Below, piece after piece: positions 7,464-14,745 of a stretch of DNA of 14,745 nucleotides (its first letter is position 1; the number at the start of each line of letters is the position of its first letter). The notes under the pieces are model-generated. The model was not told where the DNA came from, searched no databases, and was given only the letters and a program-made list of their open reading frames with translations. This stretch comes from Ophiostoma sp. CBS 140.51. Taxonomy: Eukaryota; Ascomycota; Sordariomycetes; Ophiostomatales; Ophiostomataceae. Where the stretch lies: NCBI GenBank assembly GCA_029298735.1, contig JANSLP010000525.1:1-14745 (forward strand), given 5' to 3'. The translations under genes were made by a program, and so were the position numbers.

Positions 7464-7771
7464 TGGACATTCGCCACAGAGGTTAGCTTTGATCAATTCA
7501 AACAGACTTTGGCAACCCCAGATTGAGGCTTGGCTGTATTTGAAATGCAGAGCACGAGGCTTAACATCGAGGAGGAGCAGTACTAAAAACTGTGAAGCTA
7601 TCTCCTCCTAAAGAGACTGCTGGAGGAAGACTCAAAAGGACAGATTTTGGCGAGAGTGAATCCTTCGTCCGGGAACCTGGCACATACGATCCAAACGAAG
7701 GAGACGAAAATGAGAAAATGGTCGGTGATCCTTCCCGATGGTCTCGCCATGCAGCGGATTTTCTCCGTTGA
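7464..7771 (+). pseudogene. Short coding-like remnant in two frames
   Basis: Two overlapping plus-strand frames look protein-like but lack a proper start. The first (7464-7586) gives WTFATEVSFDQFKQTLATPD, a stop, then GLAVFEMQSTRLNIEEEQY and a stop. The second (7565-7771, 68 residues) is strongly hydrophilic, with KLSPPKE, FGESESFVREPGTYDPNE and DPSRWSRHAADFLR. No domain is recognised. Third positions are A/T-rich, unlike the beta-mannosidase gene, so the fragment may come from a transposon or an acquired gene. A real multi-exon gene or chance open frame remains possible. Confidence 0.3.
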
Positions 7772-8498
7772 GTAATTAGTAGAATACTGGATGTGCTCTT
7801 GTTTTGACTTCTTTAATAAGAATATGATTCTTCTTCGAAGTTTTGTCAATTTTGACAGTGTTGACAATTTTGACATTCTTGCGATCACGACGAGGTGAAG
7901 AATCAAGCTCACGGTTTACATTTGATGAGGGCTGCTTTGCAGTAAGGCCAACCGTAAATGTTCACGGAGTTGAGGTAGGATCATGTTTATTTTCCTTTCT
8001 GACATTCCGTGACAAGGATCTGAGATGAATCTGGAGAACCGACAGAATAGACAAGCCTTCTCGCTTGCCATTTGGTAGGGCAGAAGGATTCTTGGTAATG
8101 TCTGTTTGACAACCCTATCCTTGTTCTTCGTTCCTTTTCTGTAAGTCCCTGGAACTGGAGGCTGTGTTATGGCAGCTGCTGCGCCCAGCATTTGCAGGCC
8201 CATTGAATCCCTCTGGACGTCTAGCGTGCCATCGTCTGCCATCTGCTGTCAACCCAGAGAGGCACTAACACGCCGATTTACACGCGATGGAGCTGCTTTG
8301 AACAAACTAAAAAGTTATTTCTAGTGCCCAAGTTGTGCCTGCCACTTACAAGAAAAGATCCGCGGCGGATTCATCGCGTCTTTGCGCAGCCTCGTCCTTT
8401 TGGTCGCTTTTTGGTGGTGAAGGAACGATGGCTGGTCTGAAAGAAGTGTGTTTGAGATTTTGAGGATTCTCCTAGTGATTTCCGGACCCCGGAGCTTG
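7772..8498. other. Spacer with TTGAC dyads and weak open frames
   Basis: No gene is firmly supported. A minus-strand frame at 7916-8242 (108 residues, starts MADDGTLDV) has unremarkable codon use and no domain. A plus-strand GTAAGT at 8141, behind a CT-rich run, could be the donor of a 5'-leader intron for the gene at 8653. TTGAC half-sites are clustered at 7844-7875. Confidence 0.4.
7844..7875. promoter_or_regulatory. Clustered TTGACA half-sites
   Basis: TGTCAA (7844-7849) faces TTGACA (7852-7857) across two T bases. A further TTGACAATTTTGACA follows at 7861-7875, giving four half-sites in 32 bases. Similar paired half-sites occur at 2533-2546 and 8499-8516. The binding protein is unknown. 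Confidence 0.35.
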
Positions 8499-8541
8499 TT
8501 GACCGTTGACTGTCAAATCCGACCGTCTGCCAAGATATAAA
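8499..8541 (+). promoter_or_regulatory. Core promoter of the Gln-rich protein gene
   Basis: TATAAA at 8536-8541 lies 112 bases before the start codon at 8653. Just upstream are TTGAC at 8499-8503 and the dyad TTGACTGTCAA at 8506-8516. Before those, CCGGACCCCGG at 8482-8492 contains CCG and CGG facing each other, the form bound by fungal zinc-cluster factors. The close spacing to a TATA box makes this the best-placed regulatory cluster in the window. Confidence 0.5.
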
Positions 8542-8652
8542 GATGGCGTCGTTCTCCATGCTGTCTTGAAGGATGTTGTTATTCACTTTACTTTCTTTGA
8601 CATCACCACAGTGTCACTCTTCTACAGTTATCCTCACATCTTCACACCCAAC

Positions 8653-9210
8653 ATGCGCATCCTCTTCCTCTTGTTTGCGTCGATTGGCATGGCCATCCGC
8701 GGCCAGCGCCGCAAGAAGCGCCAGGAAGAGCAGTTCCAGCAGCAACAGCAGCTGCAGCAGCAGCAGTTCCACCACGAGCAAATGATGCAGCAGCAACAGT
8801 TTCAACAACAGCTCCAGCAGCAGCAGTTTATGCAGCAACAGATGCAGCACCAACACGGGTCTCACCAGAGGTACCAGCAGCAGCAAGACTTTCAACAACA
8901 ACAGCCGCACTTCCAGCAGCCCCTTCTCCAAAACCGCGACATGAACGGCAGCCCGATGCCGGTGAGCACCCCCAATCCTCTACACTACAACAGCCAGTTG
9001 CCGAGCCAGTACAGCAATGTCAGTGTCCCTGACGTCAACGCCGCCGACAACCGCACGTCGATGCACGGCATCCACCGGGTACCTGTGCCGCACCAGCCTG
9101 CCCCCATCCAGACGCAGCAGCTGCAGTATGGCAGCGATGTGAAGCACGCACCCGAGATGGTCTTTATGGGCGGATACGATGCACAGCCGCCGCAGTACGT
9201 ACAGGCGTAG
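8653..9210 (+). CDS. Small protein with N-terminal hydrophobic segment and Gln-rich prion-like tract
   Basis: The intronless frame encodes 185 residues. Residues 1-16 (MRILFLLFASIGMAIR) are hydrophobic and are followed at once by a basic cluster (RRKKR, about 19-23). The shape suggests either a signal peptide or a membrane anchor with a cytosolic basic flank. Residues about 24-92 are dominated by glutamine, with Phe, His, Met and Leu interspersed (QQQQF-type units). The C-terminal half is Pro/Asn/Ser-rich and ends YDAQPPQYVQA. The start at 8653 is preferred because a TATA box sits 112 bases upstream and the hydrophobic N-terminus begins there; the frame stays open further upstream without another ATG. 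No catalytic domain is present. Role is unknown; low-complexity tracts of this type often mediate self-association. It converges on the DUF1275 gene with 252 bases between stops. Confidence 0.7.
   Translation: MRILFLLFASIGMAIRGQRRKKRQEEQFQQQQQLQQQQFHHEQMMQQQQFQQQLQQQQFMQQQMQHQHGSHQRYQQQQDFQQQQPHFQQPLLQNRDMNGSPMPVSTPNPLHYNSQLPSQYSNVSVPDVNAADNRTSMHGIHRVPVPHQPAPIQTQQLQYGSDVKHAPEMVFMGGYDAQPPQYVQA
8725..8937 (+). repeat. CAG/CAA trinucleotide-rich tract
   Basis: Interrupted CAG and CAA codons encode the Gln-rich part of the protein at 8653-9210. Mixing of CAG and CAA shows that glutamine, rather than a pure DNA repeat, has been kept. The opposite strand reads as a Leu-rich pseudo-protein over the same bases. 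Confidence 0.75.
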
Positions 9211-9462
9211 GTGGTGGAGGGTGAAGAAATGGAAGGGGGCTGAATTGAATGATAATATTAATGTATGTCTATGGAAAGCAAAAGGGGAATCTATGTATAT
9301 ATAACCGCGTCTAAATGTCAATGTCTACCCGTTCACGTCTCCTGCTGTGCACCGTTTACGCATTATGTAGACAACACCTGAGTCAACATCACTCCTCGTC
9401 TGCTCACTTGCCATCATTATATCGAGACGATCGCTCCCTCCGGTCGCTCACGTCTTAACGTC
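9211..9462. other. Convergent 3' intergenic region
   Basis: This lies between the stop of the Gln-rich gene and the stop of the DUF1275 gene. An AT-rich patch (AATATTAATGTATG and TATGTATATATAA, about 9251-9305) is a plausible 3'-end processing region for the plus-strand transcript. ACGTCT is repeated at 9449-9470. No gene is seen. Confidence 0.5.
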
Positions 9463-10362
9463 TCACGTCTCCTTCTTCTCCACCTTCCTCTTGGCCGGCC
9501 AGACCAGCCATGCCACCGCAATCGCCAACTTGAGGGCAGCAGCAATCCACAATGCTCCCGGCATGCCCGCCCGGCTGCGCTGCAGCCAGCCGCCGGCGAT
9601 ACCACCGACTAGCGTCAGGATGGCCGCCGCCACACGCCGGTTGCGCTTCGCATTGGTTGTCAGGGGCGCAAACAACTTTGGGTCCGAGAACAAATCGCAG
9701 TACAGCGATGTCAAGACGTTGGTAGGGACTTCGCCGTACCCAAGCACACGACTCGTGTAAATTTGGCCGCCAAACTGGAAGGCGAGCAGAGCGAGTGGAC
9801 AGAGCACAATAAAATCGTTGGCCTGGGCCTCGCGCGTGGCGGACTCTTCGATGGTGCTTAGTTTCGAGTCGGCGAACGCGGGGATGACGGCGGCCTGGGC
9901 GAGGGCAGCTGCAATCACCACCAAAGCAGCCTGGATGAAGCAGGAGATGAACAGAACGACCTTTCGCTTCTGAGAACCGAAATGGCGAAACTGGGAAAAA
10001 CAAAAGGCGCCGGCCTGGAAACAGGCAATCGACACCAGTGCCTTCAACCAGAGACGCGGCTGGGCGGCGGGCAGATGGGAAGCGCCGAGTGCCAAAAAGA
10101 TGGTGTTGCCAGTCTGCATGCTGACGAAAACGCCGGCGGCGTTGAAGGCGACGCTGTCAGAGAGGCCCGACACGAGACAGTAGATGAGGAGCGGGATGTA
10201 GGCGTAGGAGAGGTCGATTTCGTCGGTCAAAGAGGAGGAGGAGGAGGCAGTTGTCGTAGGAGTTTTCTGGGCGCCAGCCTTGATCTCTGTCGGGGAATGC
10301 GCTTCGAGGTCGGCAGCTGTTGCGCCGGGCGCCGACACGGGCACTGGCAGCTTGTCGCCCAT
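9463..10362 (-). CDS. DUF1275 (YoaK-type) multi-pass membrane protein
   Basis: The intronless minus-strand gene encodes 299 residues, a usual length for fungal members of this family. Residues 1-48 form a hydrophilic Ala/Ser/Thr-rich cytosolic tail. Six hydrophobic segments follow at about 54-80, 103-125, 133-160, 182-200, 243-262 and 268-288. The family hallmarks are visible: SGLSDSVAF then SMQTGNTIFLALG (about 65-93), and SRVLGYGEVPTNVLTS (about 204-219) followed by YCDLFSDPKLF. The C-terminus is Lys-rich. The biochemical role of DUF1275 proteins is not established; transport is commonly suspected. The start at 10362 is the first ATG of the frame, in an ACACAATGG context. The gene is co-oriented with the beta-mannosidase gene, 668 bases away, so it probably has its own promoter. 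Confidence 0.85.
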   Translation of the reverse strand: MGDKLPVPVSAPGATAADLEAHSPTEIKAGAQKTPTTTASSSSSLTDEIDLSYAYIPLLIYCLVSGLSDSVAFNAAGVFVSMQTGNTIFLALGASHLPAAQPRLWLKALVSIACFQAGAFCFSQFRHFGSQKRKVVLFISCFIQAALVVIAAALAQAAVIPAFADSKLSTIEESATREAQANDFIVLCPLALLAFQFGGQIYTSRVLGYGEVPTNVLTSLYCDLFSDPKLFAPLTTNAKRNRRVAAAILTLVGGIAGGWLQRSRAGMPGALWIAAALKLAIAVAWLVWPAKRKVEKKET

Positions 10363-11030
10363 TGTGTGGGTGGTGGTGGTACGAGATGTTTCGAGGGTAG
10401 AAAGAAAGGGATGTCGTCTGTCGTGTACCTAGAAATGCCGTGGAGGGTAGGCACGTGTGCGGCTGTAACGATGACTCGTGTAGTTGGGGAAGGCGCCGAT
10501 CAAAAAAAGTTGAGAAGGAAGGTGCGATAAAGGAAAGAAGGATCAAAGGAGAGTCAACAGATTTAAACGAGTGGAAGTCAGTGCATGAAATTGCCGAGGG
10601 CAAGACGTAAATGTCACAACGAAGGAGTCATTTCATGGAAATAGCATCAATTTTTTCTGTCTTTGTTTTCTCTTTATTTTTCTTCTTGTTCTTTGGAGGA
10701 GTCTAGAACGGAGTTTCTTTCGTTGATTTTGCACCGATGCGCGCAGTCACATGACATGACGTGACGATCTTTGCTGGTGTTTTGGTGTGTTTTGTTCCTT
10801 TTTTCTTATCATTGGGGCTCCTCTGAGCTCCTCTCAGCTCCTCCCATGACCCCCATGGCTCCTTCCTTGGCTCCGTTGACGGCCGCTAACCTACTCTGGA
10901 TAACTTGCCTATTCTGGTACTTCTGCCCTAAACTTGTTCCTTTGCCAAGTCCCTGAGCCAATGGCACCAGAGCAATTGCGACATCGTCAACATCGAGAAC
11001 AACAACATTGTCGACCCGTCTCCGTCGCCT
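10363..11030 (-). promoter_or_regulatory. Promoter region of the DUF1275 gene and 3' flank of the beta-mannosidase gene
   Basis: A CACGTG E-box core lies at 10452-10457, 90 bases before the DUF1275 start. Farther out, GTCAC (10746-10750) and GTGAC (10761-10765) flank ATGACATGAC, a compact site rich in TGAC. Three 10-bp repeats lie at 10817-10846. No TATA box is obvious. No gene is seen; the short plus-strand frame at 10771-10956 is low complexity. Confidence 0.4.
10817..10846. repeat. Three tandem 10-bp GCTCCTC repeats
   Basis: GCTCCTCTGA, GCTCCTCTCA and GCTCCTCCCA are contiguous. On the minus strand they are GAGGAGC units in the flank between the two minus-strand genes. The one-turn period matches the unrelated array at 6934-6963. 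Confidence 0.5.
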
Positions 11031-13694
11031 CTACTTGTTGACCTCCCAATCCGCCAAAAACCGCGCCTTGATATCCCGTCCATTCAACCCCGACACCCCG
11101 ACCGTCACCGCCTGCCCCGGCATCAGGTCAAACATGTTGTCCTCCCATCTGGGCTCAAACGAGTCGTCGGCCTCGGTGCCATCGTACACGGGCTCGAGCC
11201 AGACGCCCTTGAGCGGCTGGTTGGCGACTACGGTGACGTGGGCGTCAACACCGTCCTTGCTGTCGCTGGCATGCTTTACCTTGACCTCCAGCTTGGTATC
11301 GTCGGGCCATTCGAGGTAGCGGTACGGTTCGGGCCAGTCGACATAGCGGGCGATCACTTTGCCGGCGTCGTCCTTCAATGACAGCTCCAAGACGATGAGA
11401 GAGTCCTTGTTCCAGGACGACTGCGCGGCCAGAGTGCCGAGCTCGGTGTTTTGGCCCGGCAGGAGGGTGACCTTGCGGTTGGCGTCGCTGTCGGACAAAG
11501 AAGTCCACTTGTCCGCCCAAAAGTCGTACGCTTGCAGAGACAACGTGTACTCTGCCGACTTGGGCGTCGTGTTATGCGCAAAGATGGCAAATGAGGGCGG
11601 CTGCGAGGCGGCGCGGGGGTCGTCCTCGTCGACGAAGCGCGACAAGGGAGAACGCTCCGAGGCCACCGAGATGGGCGCATAGAGCCGGCGGACGGTGTAC
11701 CACGACGGCTTGGGACGCACAAAGTAGTCGACGAGCGACCACGAGGTGCAAGGGTAGTCATCGTTGAGCTGCCAAATGATACTGCCGGCGCAGCGCGCTT
11801 TACTGACACCAGACTCGGACCGCCCACCAAACATTCTCTTCCAATCACGCAGGGCATAGGCGTACGCTTCCGACTGCATAAGCTGCGACGAGTAGGCAAA
11901 GTTGGTCAGCGACGCCATGTCGTACCGGAAATTCTCGGCGAGGTAGCGGGCAATCCGCGTGTGGGCGCCGTGGCCCTTGTTGTGGCAATCAATGAGACGC
12001 GACTGCGGGTGACGACCTTCTCCTTTTTTTCCGGTGGGAGGAGCGAAATAGTCGATTGTGCGCTGCACAGGGAAACCGTGCATGCCAAACTCGGACACAA
12101 ACCGGCCGGCCAGCTGCTTGTACTCCTGGTAGGGTTTCTGTTCACCGTGCCACACCGACCACTGGTGGACGTCGCCTCTTGTGAGATTGTTGGCCTCGAG
12201 GCCGCCGGGGCTCCAGGGCGAATTGGCCCAGTAAAACGTCTCGGAGGCGAGGCGGGCCGCGAGTTTGGGCAGAATCTCAAGGTAGATGGCCCGCTGGGGG
12301 AAGGCACCACCTGCAGGGAAGGGTCCCTTGGTGTTGCCGTGGTCGTACTCGACCTTTTCCCAGTCCAGCAGCATAAAGTCTTCGTTGCCGCCGCAGAGGA
12401 TGGCGAGCGAAGCGCGGCTGCGCAGGCGGACCGTCTGGGCCGCGGCCTCTTTTTCGAAACTCCTCAAGAAAGAACCGTGCACCGGCAGATTGGTACAGGC
12501 AAACCCGTAGTCGTGCCACACCAACAAACCCAGCTCGTCACAGGCATCAAAAAAGTCGTCGTGCTCATAGATGCCGCCGCCCCAGACGCGCAGCATGTTC
12601 ATGTGTGCATCGCGGGCGTTTTGGACCCAGTCGTAGTAGCGTTGACGGCTCACCGTCGGCAGCAAGGTATCGGCCGGGATCCAGTTGCCGCCCTGGGCGA
12701 AAATGTCGCGGCCGTTGACGCGGAACATAAAGGTCGAGCCCGGTTCGCCGTCGGCCAGCGGTTCTTGGACGACGCCGATTGTGCGGACGCCGAAGCGGGA
12801 GTTGTGCGTGTCCTGACTTTCAGAGAGAGTGACCTCCAACGAGTGCAGGTGCTGCTCGCCCTGGCCATTGGGCCACCACAGCTGGGGGTCTGTGAGGTCA
12901 AAGGTGGCGGTGGCCGTCGAGTCGGTGAAGGCGACAGTAGACTTAGCAAGCTCCTTGCCGGCCGGGTCAAGGATGCGCACATCAGCCGACTGGTCGCCAC
13001 TGCCGACAATGTTGACAGTAGCAGCGACGGTGGCTGACTTGTGGTTATCAGCCAGCTTGGTGGTGCGCACATACACATTGTCGATGCGTGCCTTGTAGCT
13101 GTCGAGGTAGACGGGCAGGTAGGGGCCCGCGGTGACAACAATGGGTCCCCAGTCCCAGCCCCAGTGGTACTGCGCCTTGCGGATGTGGTTGCGGCGGGCG
13201 TCCCGAAATAGGGCCGGGCGGACGCCGTACTGGTCTTCGAGTTCCGTGCCCTTTTTGTACGGGCTCTCAAACAAAATGCGCAGCACATTGTCGCCATCTT
13301 TGAGCTTGTCCTTGACACTGATGCGCTGCGGAACAAACATGTTGTCACTCGTGAGGAGAGTGGTGCCATTTAACGTGACGGTGGCAAACGTATCCAGGCC
13401 GTCAAACACGAGGTCGACTTCACCCTCGGTGGATGTGGACGCAGGGAATGTGGCCTGATACTCCCAATCGGCATGGCCGGCCCACTGGGTCAGCCGCTCG
13501 TTCTCACCAATGTTGACGTCGGGGATAATCTTGGCCGTCTGCAGCTCCATCTGCACGACGGACGGGAAGGAGGCGACGTCCTTCCATTGCGAGAGGCTAG
13601 AATGCTCTTTGGCGACAGTGACGGCCTCATCGTGGTCGTTGGTGCTGGCCAGGCGCCACTGCCACTTTGTGACGTCAGTGCGAGTGCGGGTCAT
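11031..13694 (-). CDS. GH2 beta-mannosidase, intracellular type
   Basis: The intronless gene encodes 887 residues, in the range of fungal family-B beta-mannosidases. It hydrolyses terminal non-reducing beta-D-mannose from manno-oligosaccharides and N-glycan remnants. An N-terminal jelly-roll sugar-binding domain spans about 10-200 and includes the HWGWDWGP motif (177-184). The immunoglobulin-like domain follows. The TIM barrel (about 320-660) carries RVWGGGIYE (369-377). CGGNED places the acid/base at Glu438 and FVSEFG places the nucleophile at Glu535; the 97-residue spacing fits the family. WQLNDDYPCTSWSLVDY (641-657) is also typical. C-terminal beta domains end at 887. No signal peptide is present from this start, so the enzyme is probably cytosolic. 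The start at 13694 is chosen because the family-like N-terminus (KWQWRLA) begins there; the frame is open for 62 more codons upstream, but those contain the TATA-like element. All key residues are present and I see no break. Confidence 0.95.
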   Translation of the reverse strand: MTRTRTDVTKWQWRLASTNDHDEAVTVAKEHSSLSQWKDVASFPSVVQMELQTAKIIPDVNIGENERLTQWAGHADWEYQATFPASTSTEGEVDLVFDGLDTFATVTLNGTTLLTSDNMFVPQRISVKDKLKDGDNVLRILFESPYKKGTELEDQYGVRPALFRDARRNHIRKAQYHWGWDWGPIVVTAGPYLPVYLDSYKARIDNVYVRTTKLADNHKSATVAATVNIVGSGDQSADVRILDPAGKELAKSTVAFTDSTATATFDLTDPQLWWPNGQGEQHLHSLEVTLSESQDTHNSRFGVRTIGVVQEPLADGEPGSTFMFRVNGRDIFAQGGNWIPADTLLPTVSRQRYYDWVQNARDAHMNMLRVWGGGIYEHDDFFDACDELGLLVWHDYGFACTNLPVHGSFLRSFEKEAAAQTVRLRSRASLAILCGGNEDFMLLDWEKVEYDHGNTKGPFPAGGAFPQRAIYLEILPKLAARLASETFYWANSPWSPGGLEANNLTRGDVHQWSVWHGEQKPYQEYKQLAGRFVSEFGMHGFPVQRTIDYFAPPTGKKGEGRHPQSRLIDCHNKGHGAHTRIARYLAENFRYDMASLTNFAYSSQLMQSEAYAYALRDWKRMFGGRSESGVSKARCAGSIIWQLNDDYPCTSWSLVDYFVRPKPSWYTVRRLYAPISVASERSPLSRFVDEDDPRAASQPPSFAIFAHNTTPKSAEYTLSLQAYDFWADKWTSLSDSDANRKVTLLPGQNTELGTLAAQSSWNKDSLIVLELSLKDDAGKVIARYVDWPEPYRYLEWPDDTKLEVKVKHASDSKDGVDAHVTVVANQPLKGVWLEPVYDGTEADDSFEPRWEDNMFDLMPGQAVTVGVSGLNGRDIKARFLADWEVNK

Positions 13695-13782
13695 TGTCGA
13701 GAGAAGTGGTGTTGATGATGAGATGGTGGTGTTGATTTGTAGTGACTCCAGACAGAATGAAGGACGTCGTAGGGACACAATG

Positions 13783-13788
13783 TTATAA
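13783..13788 (-). promoter_or_regulatory. TATA-like element of the beta-mannosidase gene
   Basis: TTATAA, in the minus-strand context CTTTATAACA, lies 88 bases upstream of the ATG at 13694. Position and sequence suit a core promoter. It argues against using the in-frame upstream ATGs at 13865 and 13880. Confidence 0.4.
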
Positions 13789-13794
13789 AGAGAC

Positions 13795-14372
13795 AAGAAA
13801 AATGGACAAACACTTCCAAAGGAAGAGAAGGAGACCAGAAGGGCACCCCGATCACCGCCAGACATTACAAATCGGGGCATCCTGTCGTCTTCGTCTTTTC
13901 GTCTTTTCGTCCTCTCATCTTTTGATTTTCTCGCAGTTCAACAAGCTCCGCATCGCAGACAAGGGGTCCTGCGGGGTAGCTCCGAGGATTTGCCATGGCA
14001 GAGTGTGTGAATTTTTTTCTTTCTTTTTTTTTTCTGTTTTCGATTTACCTCGTCTTGTCCAAGGCGCATCACGGATGTGCCTCCGACAATGTCTCCGACG
14101 CCGATGTGTGATTAGCTCTGTGATGTCTTTCCAGGACGCGTTTTGAATACCCGTCCATCTTTCCGTCTTAGCCTTCCCGTTCTAGTCTTCTTCCCCGCAC
14201 TCGATGTCAAATGTCGTGTTCTGTCCATCAGGGGTGAAAATGCATGGAATCGTATTGGTTGGGTTTTTGTTTCATTCACAGGAAAGTCCATGTGATGCGT
14301 CGTTTCTCGTTCTCAGTTTCTCTTCGGACTGTCGGATTGAACCCAACCGACGCCTTAAGCAACAGGGCGTTA
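13795..14372. other. Intergenic region between the beta-mannosidase promoter and the transposon
   Basis: No gene is supported. The stretch contains CT-rich runs (13885-13935), a T/C run at 14010-14040 and short low-complexity frames. It probably holds upstream control sequence of the beta-mannosidase gene. Confidence 0.45.
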
Positions 14373-14578
14373 CAGGGTTCCCCGCCCTGGCTAATGGAGA
14401 GTTTTAGTGGGAAGCTAACGCCTGCCACACAGGTACCGAAAGAGTCGTGGGAGTGCACCATCTCGTGTAAGTCGGCAAAATCGTCGGAAAGAAATCACAG
14501 GTGCGCCAAGACTCGTACTCGTGCCACGCCCCCACTTTTTATGGTCACTCGAAAAACTCGCACCAACAAGTTGGTGCT

Positions 14579-14610
14579 GGACACCATTTGGGCCGGACAC
14601 CGTTTGGGCC
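14579..14610 (+). repeat. Direct repeat of a 16-bp subterminal motif
   Basis: GGACACCATTTGGGCC (14579-14594) and GGACACCGTTTGGGCC (14595-14610) are contiguous and differ at one base. They lie inside the proposed transposon, between its terminus and the transposase start. This is where subterminal transposase-binding repeats are found in this element class. Confidence 0.6.
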
Positions 14611-14664
14611 ACCGAATTCAAAAAAACGAACGAAAAAAATAAAAAATAACTCGAAAAAAATGCT

Positions 14665-14745
14665 ATGGCGAAAAGAAATACACCGGCGTTCGAGTCTCGT
14701 CTAGGAGAAGCGATTGATGTCTTTCACGAAGATCCAGACCGTTCT
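14665..14745 (+). CDS. N-terminus of a probable pogo-type transposase, cut by the window edge
   Basis: The frame opens at ATG 14665 and stays open for 27 codons to the edge. The peptide (MAKRNTPAFESRLGEAIDVF then HEDPDRS) has a basic start followed by a FESRL..AI pattern and an acidic DPDRS. This resembles the beginning of the Psq/CENP-B-like helix-turn-helix that opens fungal pogo/Fot1 transposases, where a Ser starts the second helix. The catalytic DDD/DDE region would lie outside the window. Whether the gene is intact cannot be judged. The identification rests on a short segment plus its place inside the proposed element. Confidence 0.5.
   Translation, partial: MAKRNTPAFESRLGEAIDVFHEDPDRS

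Larger units (their letters stand above)
14373..14745 (+). mobile_element. 5' end of a probable pogo/Fot1-type DNA transposon (right end outside the window)
   Basis: A CAGGGTTCCCCGCCCTGG sequence starting at 14373 follows a TA dinucleotide (14371-14372). This matches the CAG..CCCC style of terminal inverted repeat and the TA target site of pogo-like Tc1/mariner elements. It is followed by structured non-coding sequence: a 7-bp dyad at 14561-14576 and a doubled GGACACC(A/G)TTTGGGCC at 14579-14610. A transposase-like start codon then lies at 14665, 292 bases inside. The opposite end, needed to confirm the terminal repeat, is not in the window. The exact left boundary is therefore tentative, and a 7-bp inverted repeat (14363-14369 with 14383-14389) straddles it. 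Confidence 0.45.

Noticed and set aside
8614..8931. Leu-rich minus-strand frame opposite the Gln tract
   Set aside because: CAG/CAA repeats read as CTG/TTG on the other strand; this is a shadow.
11961..13037. Plus-strand frame of 358 residues
   Set aside because: It lies entirely within the beta-mannosidase gene and is an antisense shadow of GC-rich coding sequence.
13670..13677. TGACGTCA palindrome, also at 9030-9037
   Set aside because: Both lie inside coding sequence and are explained by codons; no regulatory claim is made.
14330..14390. tRNA-like arms on the minus strand
   Set aside because: An anticodon-like stem-loop can be drawn, but U33 is missing, the T-arm does not pair and there is no acceptor stem.

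Overview
The window looks like nuclear DNA of a filamentous ascomycete (Pezizomycotina, probably Sordariomycetes). The evidence is short introns with GT..CTGAC..AG signals, pyrimidine-rich leaders in front of start codons, widely spaced genes on both strands, and GC-rich third codon positions in the confident genes. No bacterial operon structure, rRNA, tRNA or CRISPR array was seen.

Layout. Bases 1-3001 hold no gene I can support; the last 700 bases are a pyrimidine-rich promoter/leader. At 3002-3654 (+) lies a two-exon gene for a 197-residue protein with a Gly/Ser-rich N-terminus and no family I recognise. A possible 89-residue gene (3712-3981, -) points tail-to-tail at it. Bases 3982-4655 are T-rich and probably non-coding. 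Bases 4660-6840 (+) hold the most unusual feature: several diverged, frame-broken copies of one unrecognised protein family. Bases 6841-8498 are AT-richer and apparently gene-poor, with a short coding-like remnant at 7464-7771. At 8653-9210 (+) is a small protein with an N-terminal hydrophobic segment, a basic cluster and a long glutamine-rich tract, behind a TATA box. Convergent to it is a DUF1275/YoaK-type membrane protein (9463-10362, -). Next is a full-length intracellular-type GH2 beta-mannosidase (11031-13694, -). At the right edge, what looks like the 5' end of a pogo/Fot1-type DNA transposon begins near 14373, with its transposase start at 14665 running off the window.

How the parts relate. 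The beta-mannosidase removes terminal beta-mannose from short manno-oligosaccharides and N-glycan remnants, and is the only gene with a clear metabolic role. The DUF1275 protein is in the same orientation downstream, but 668 bases separate the two, so they are separate fungal transcription units and no shared pathway is implied. The accessory part is 4.6-8.5 kb plus the transposon at the right edge. The best candidate for something undescribed is the decayed family at 4.66-6.84 kb. Two pairs of copies differ mainly at silent third codon positions, which shows they were once translated and under selection, although no copy is now intact as read here.
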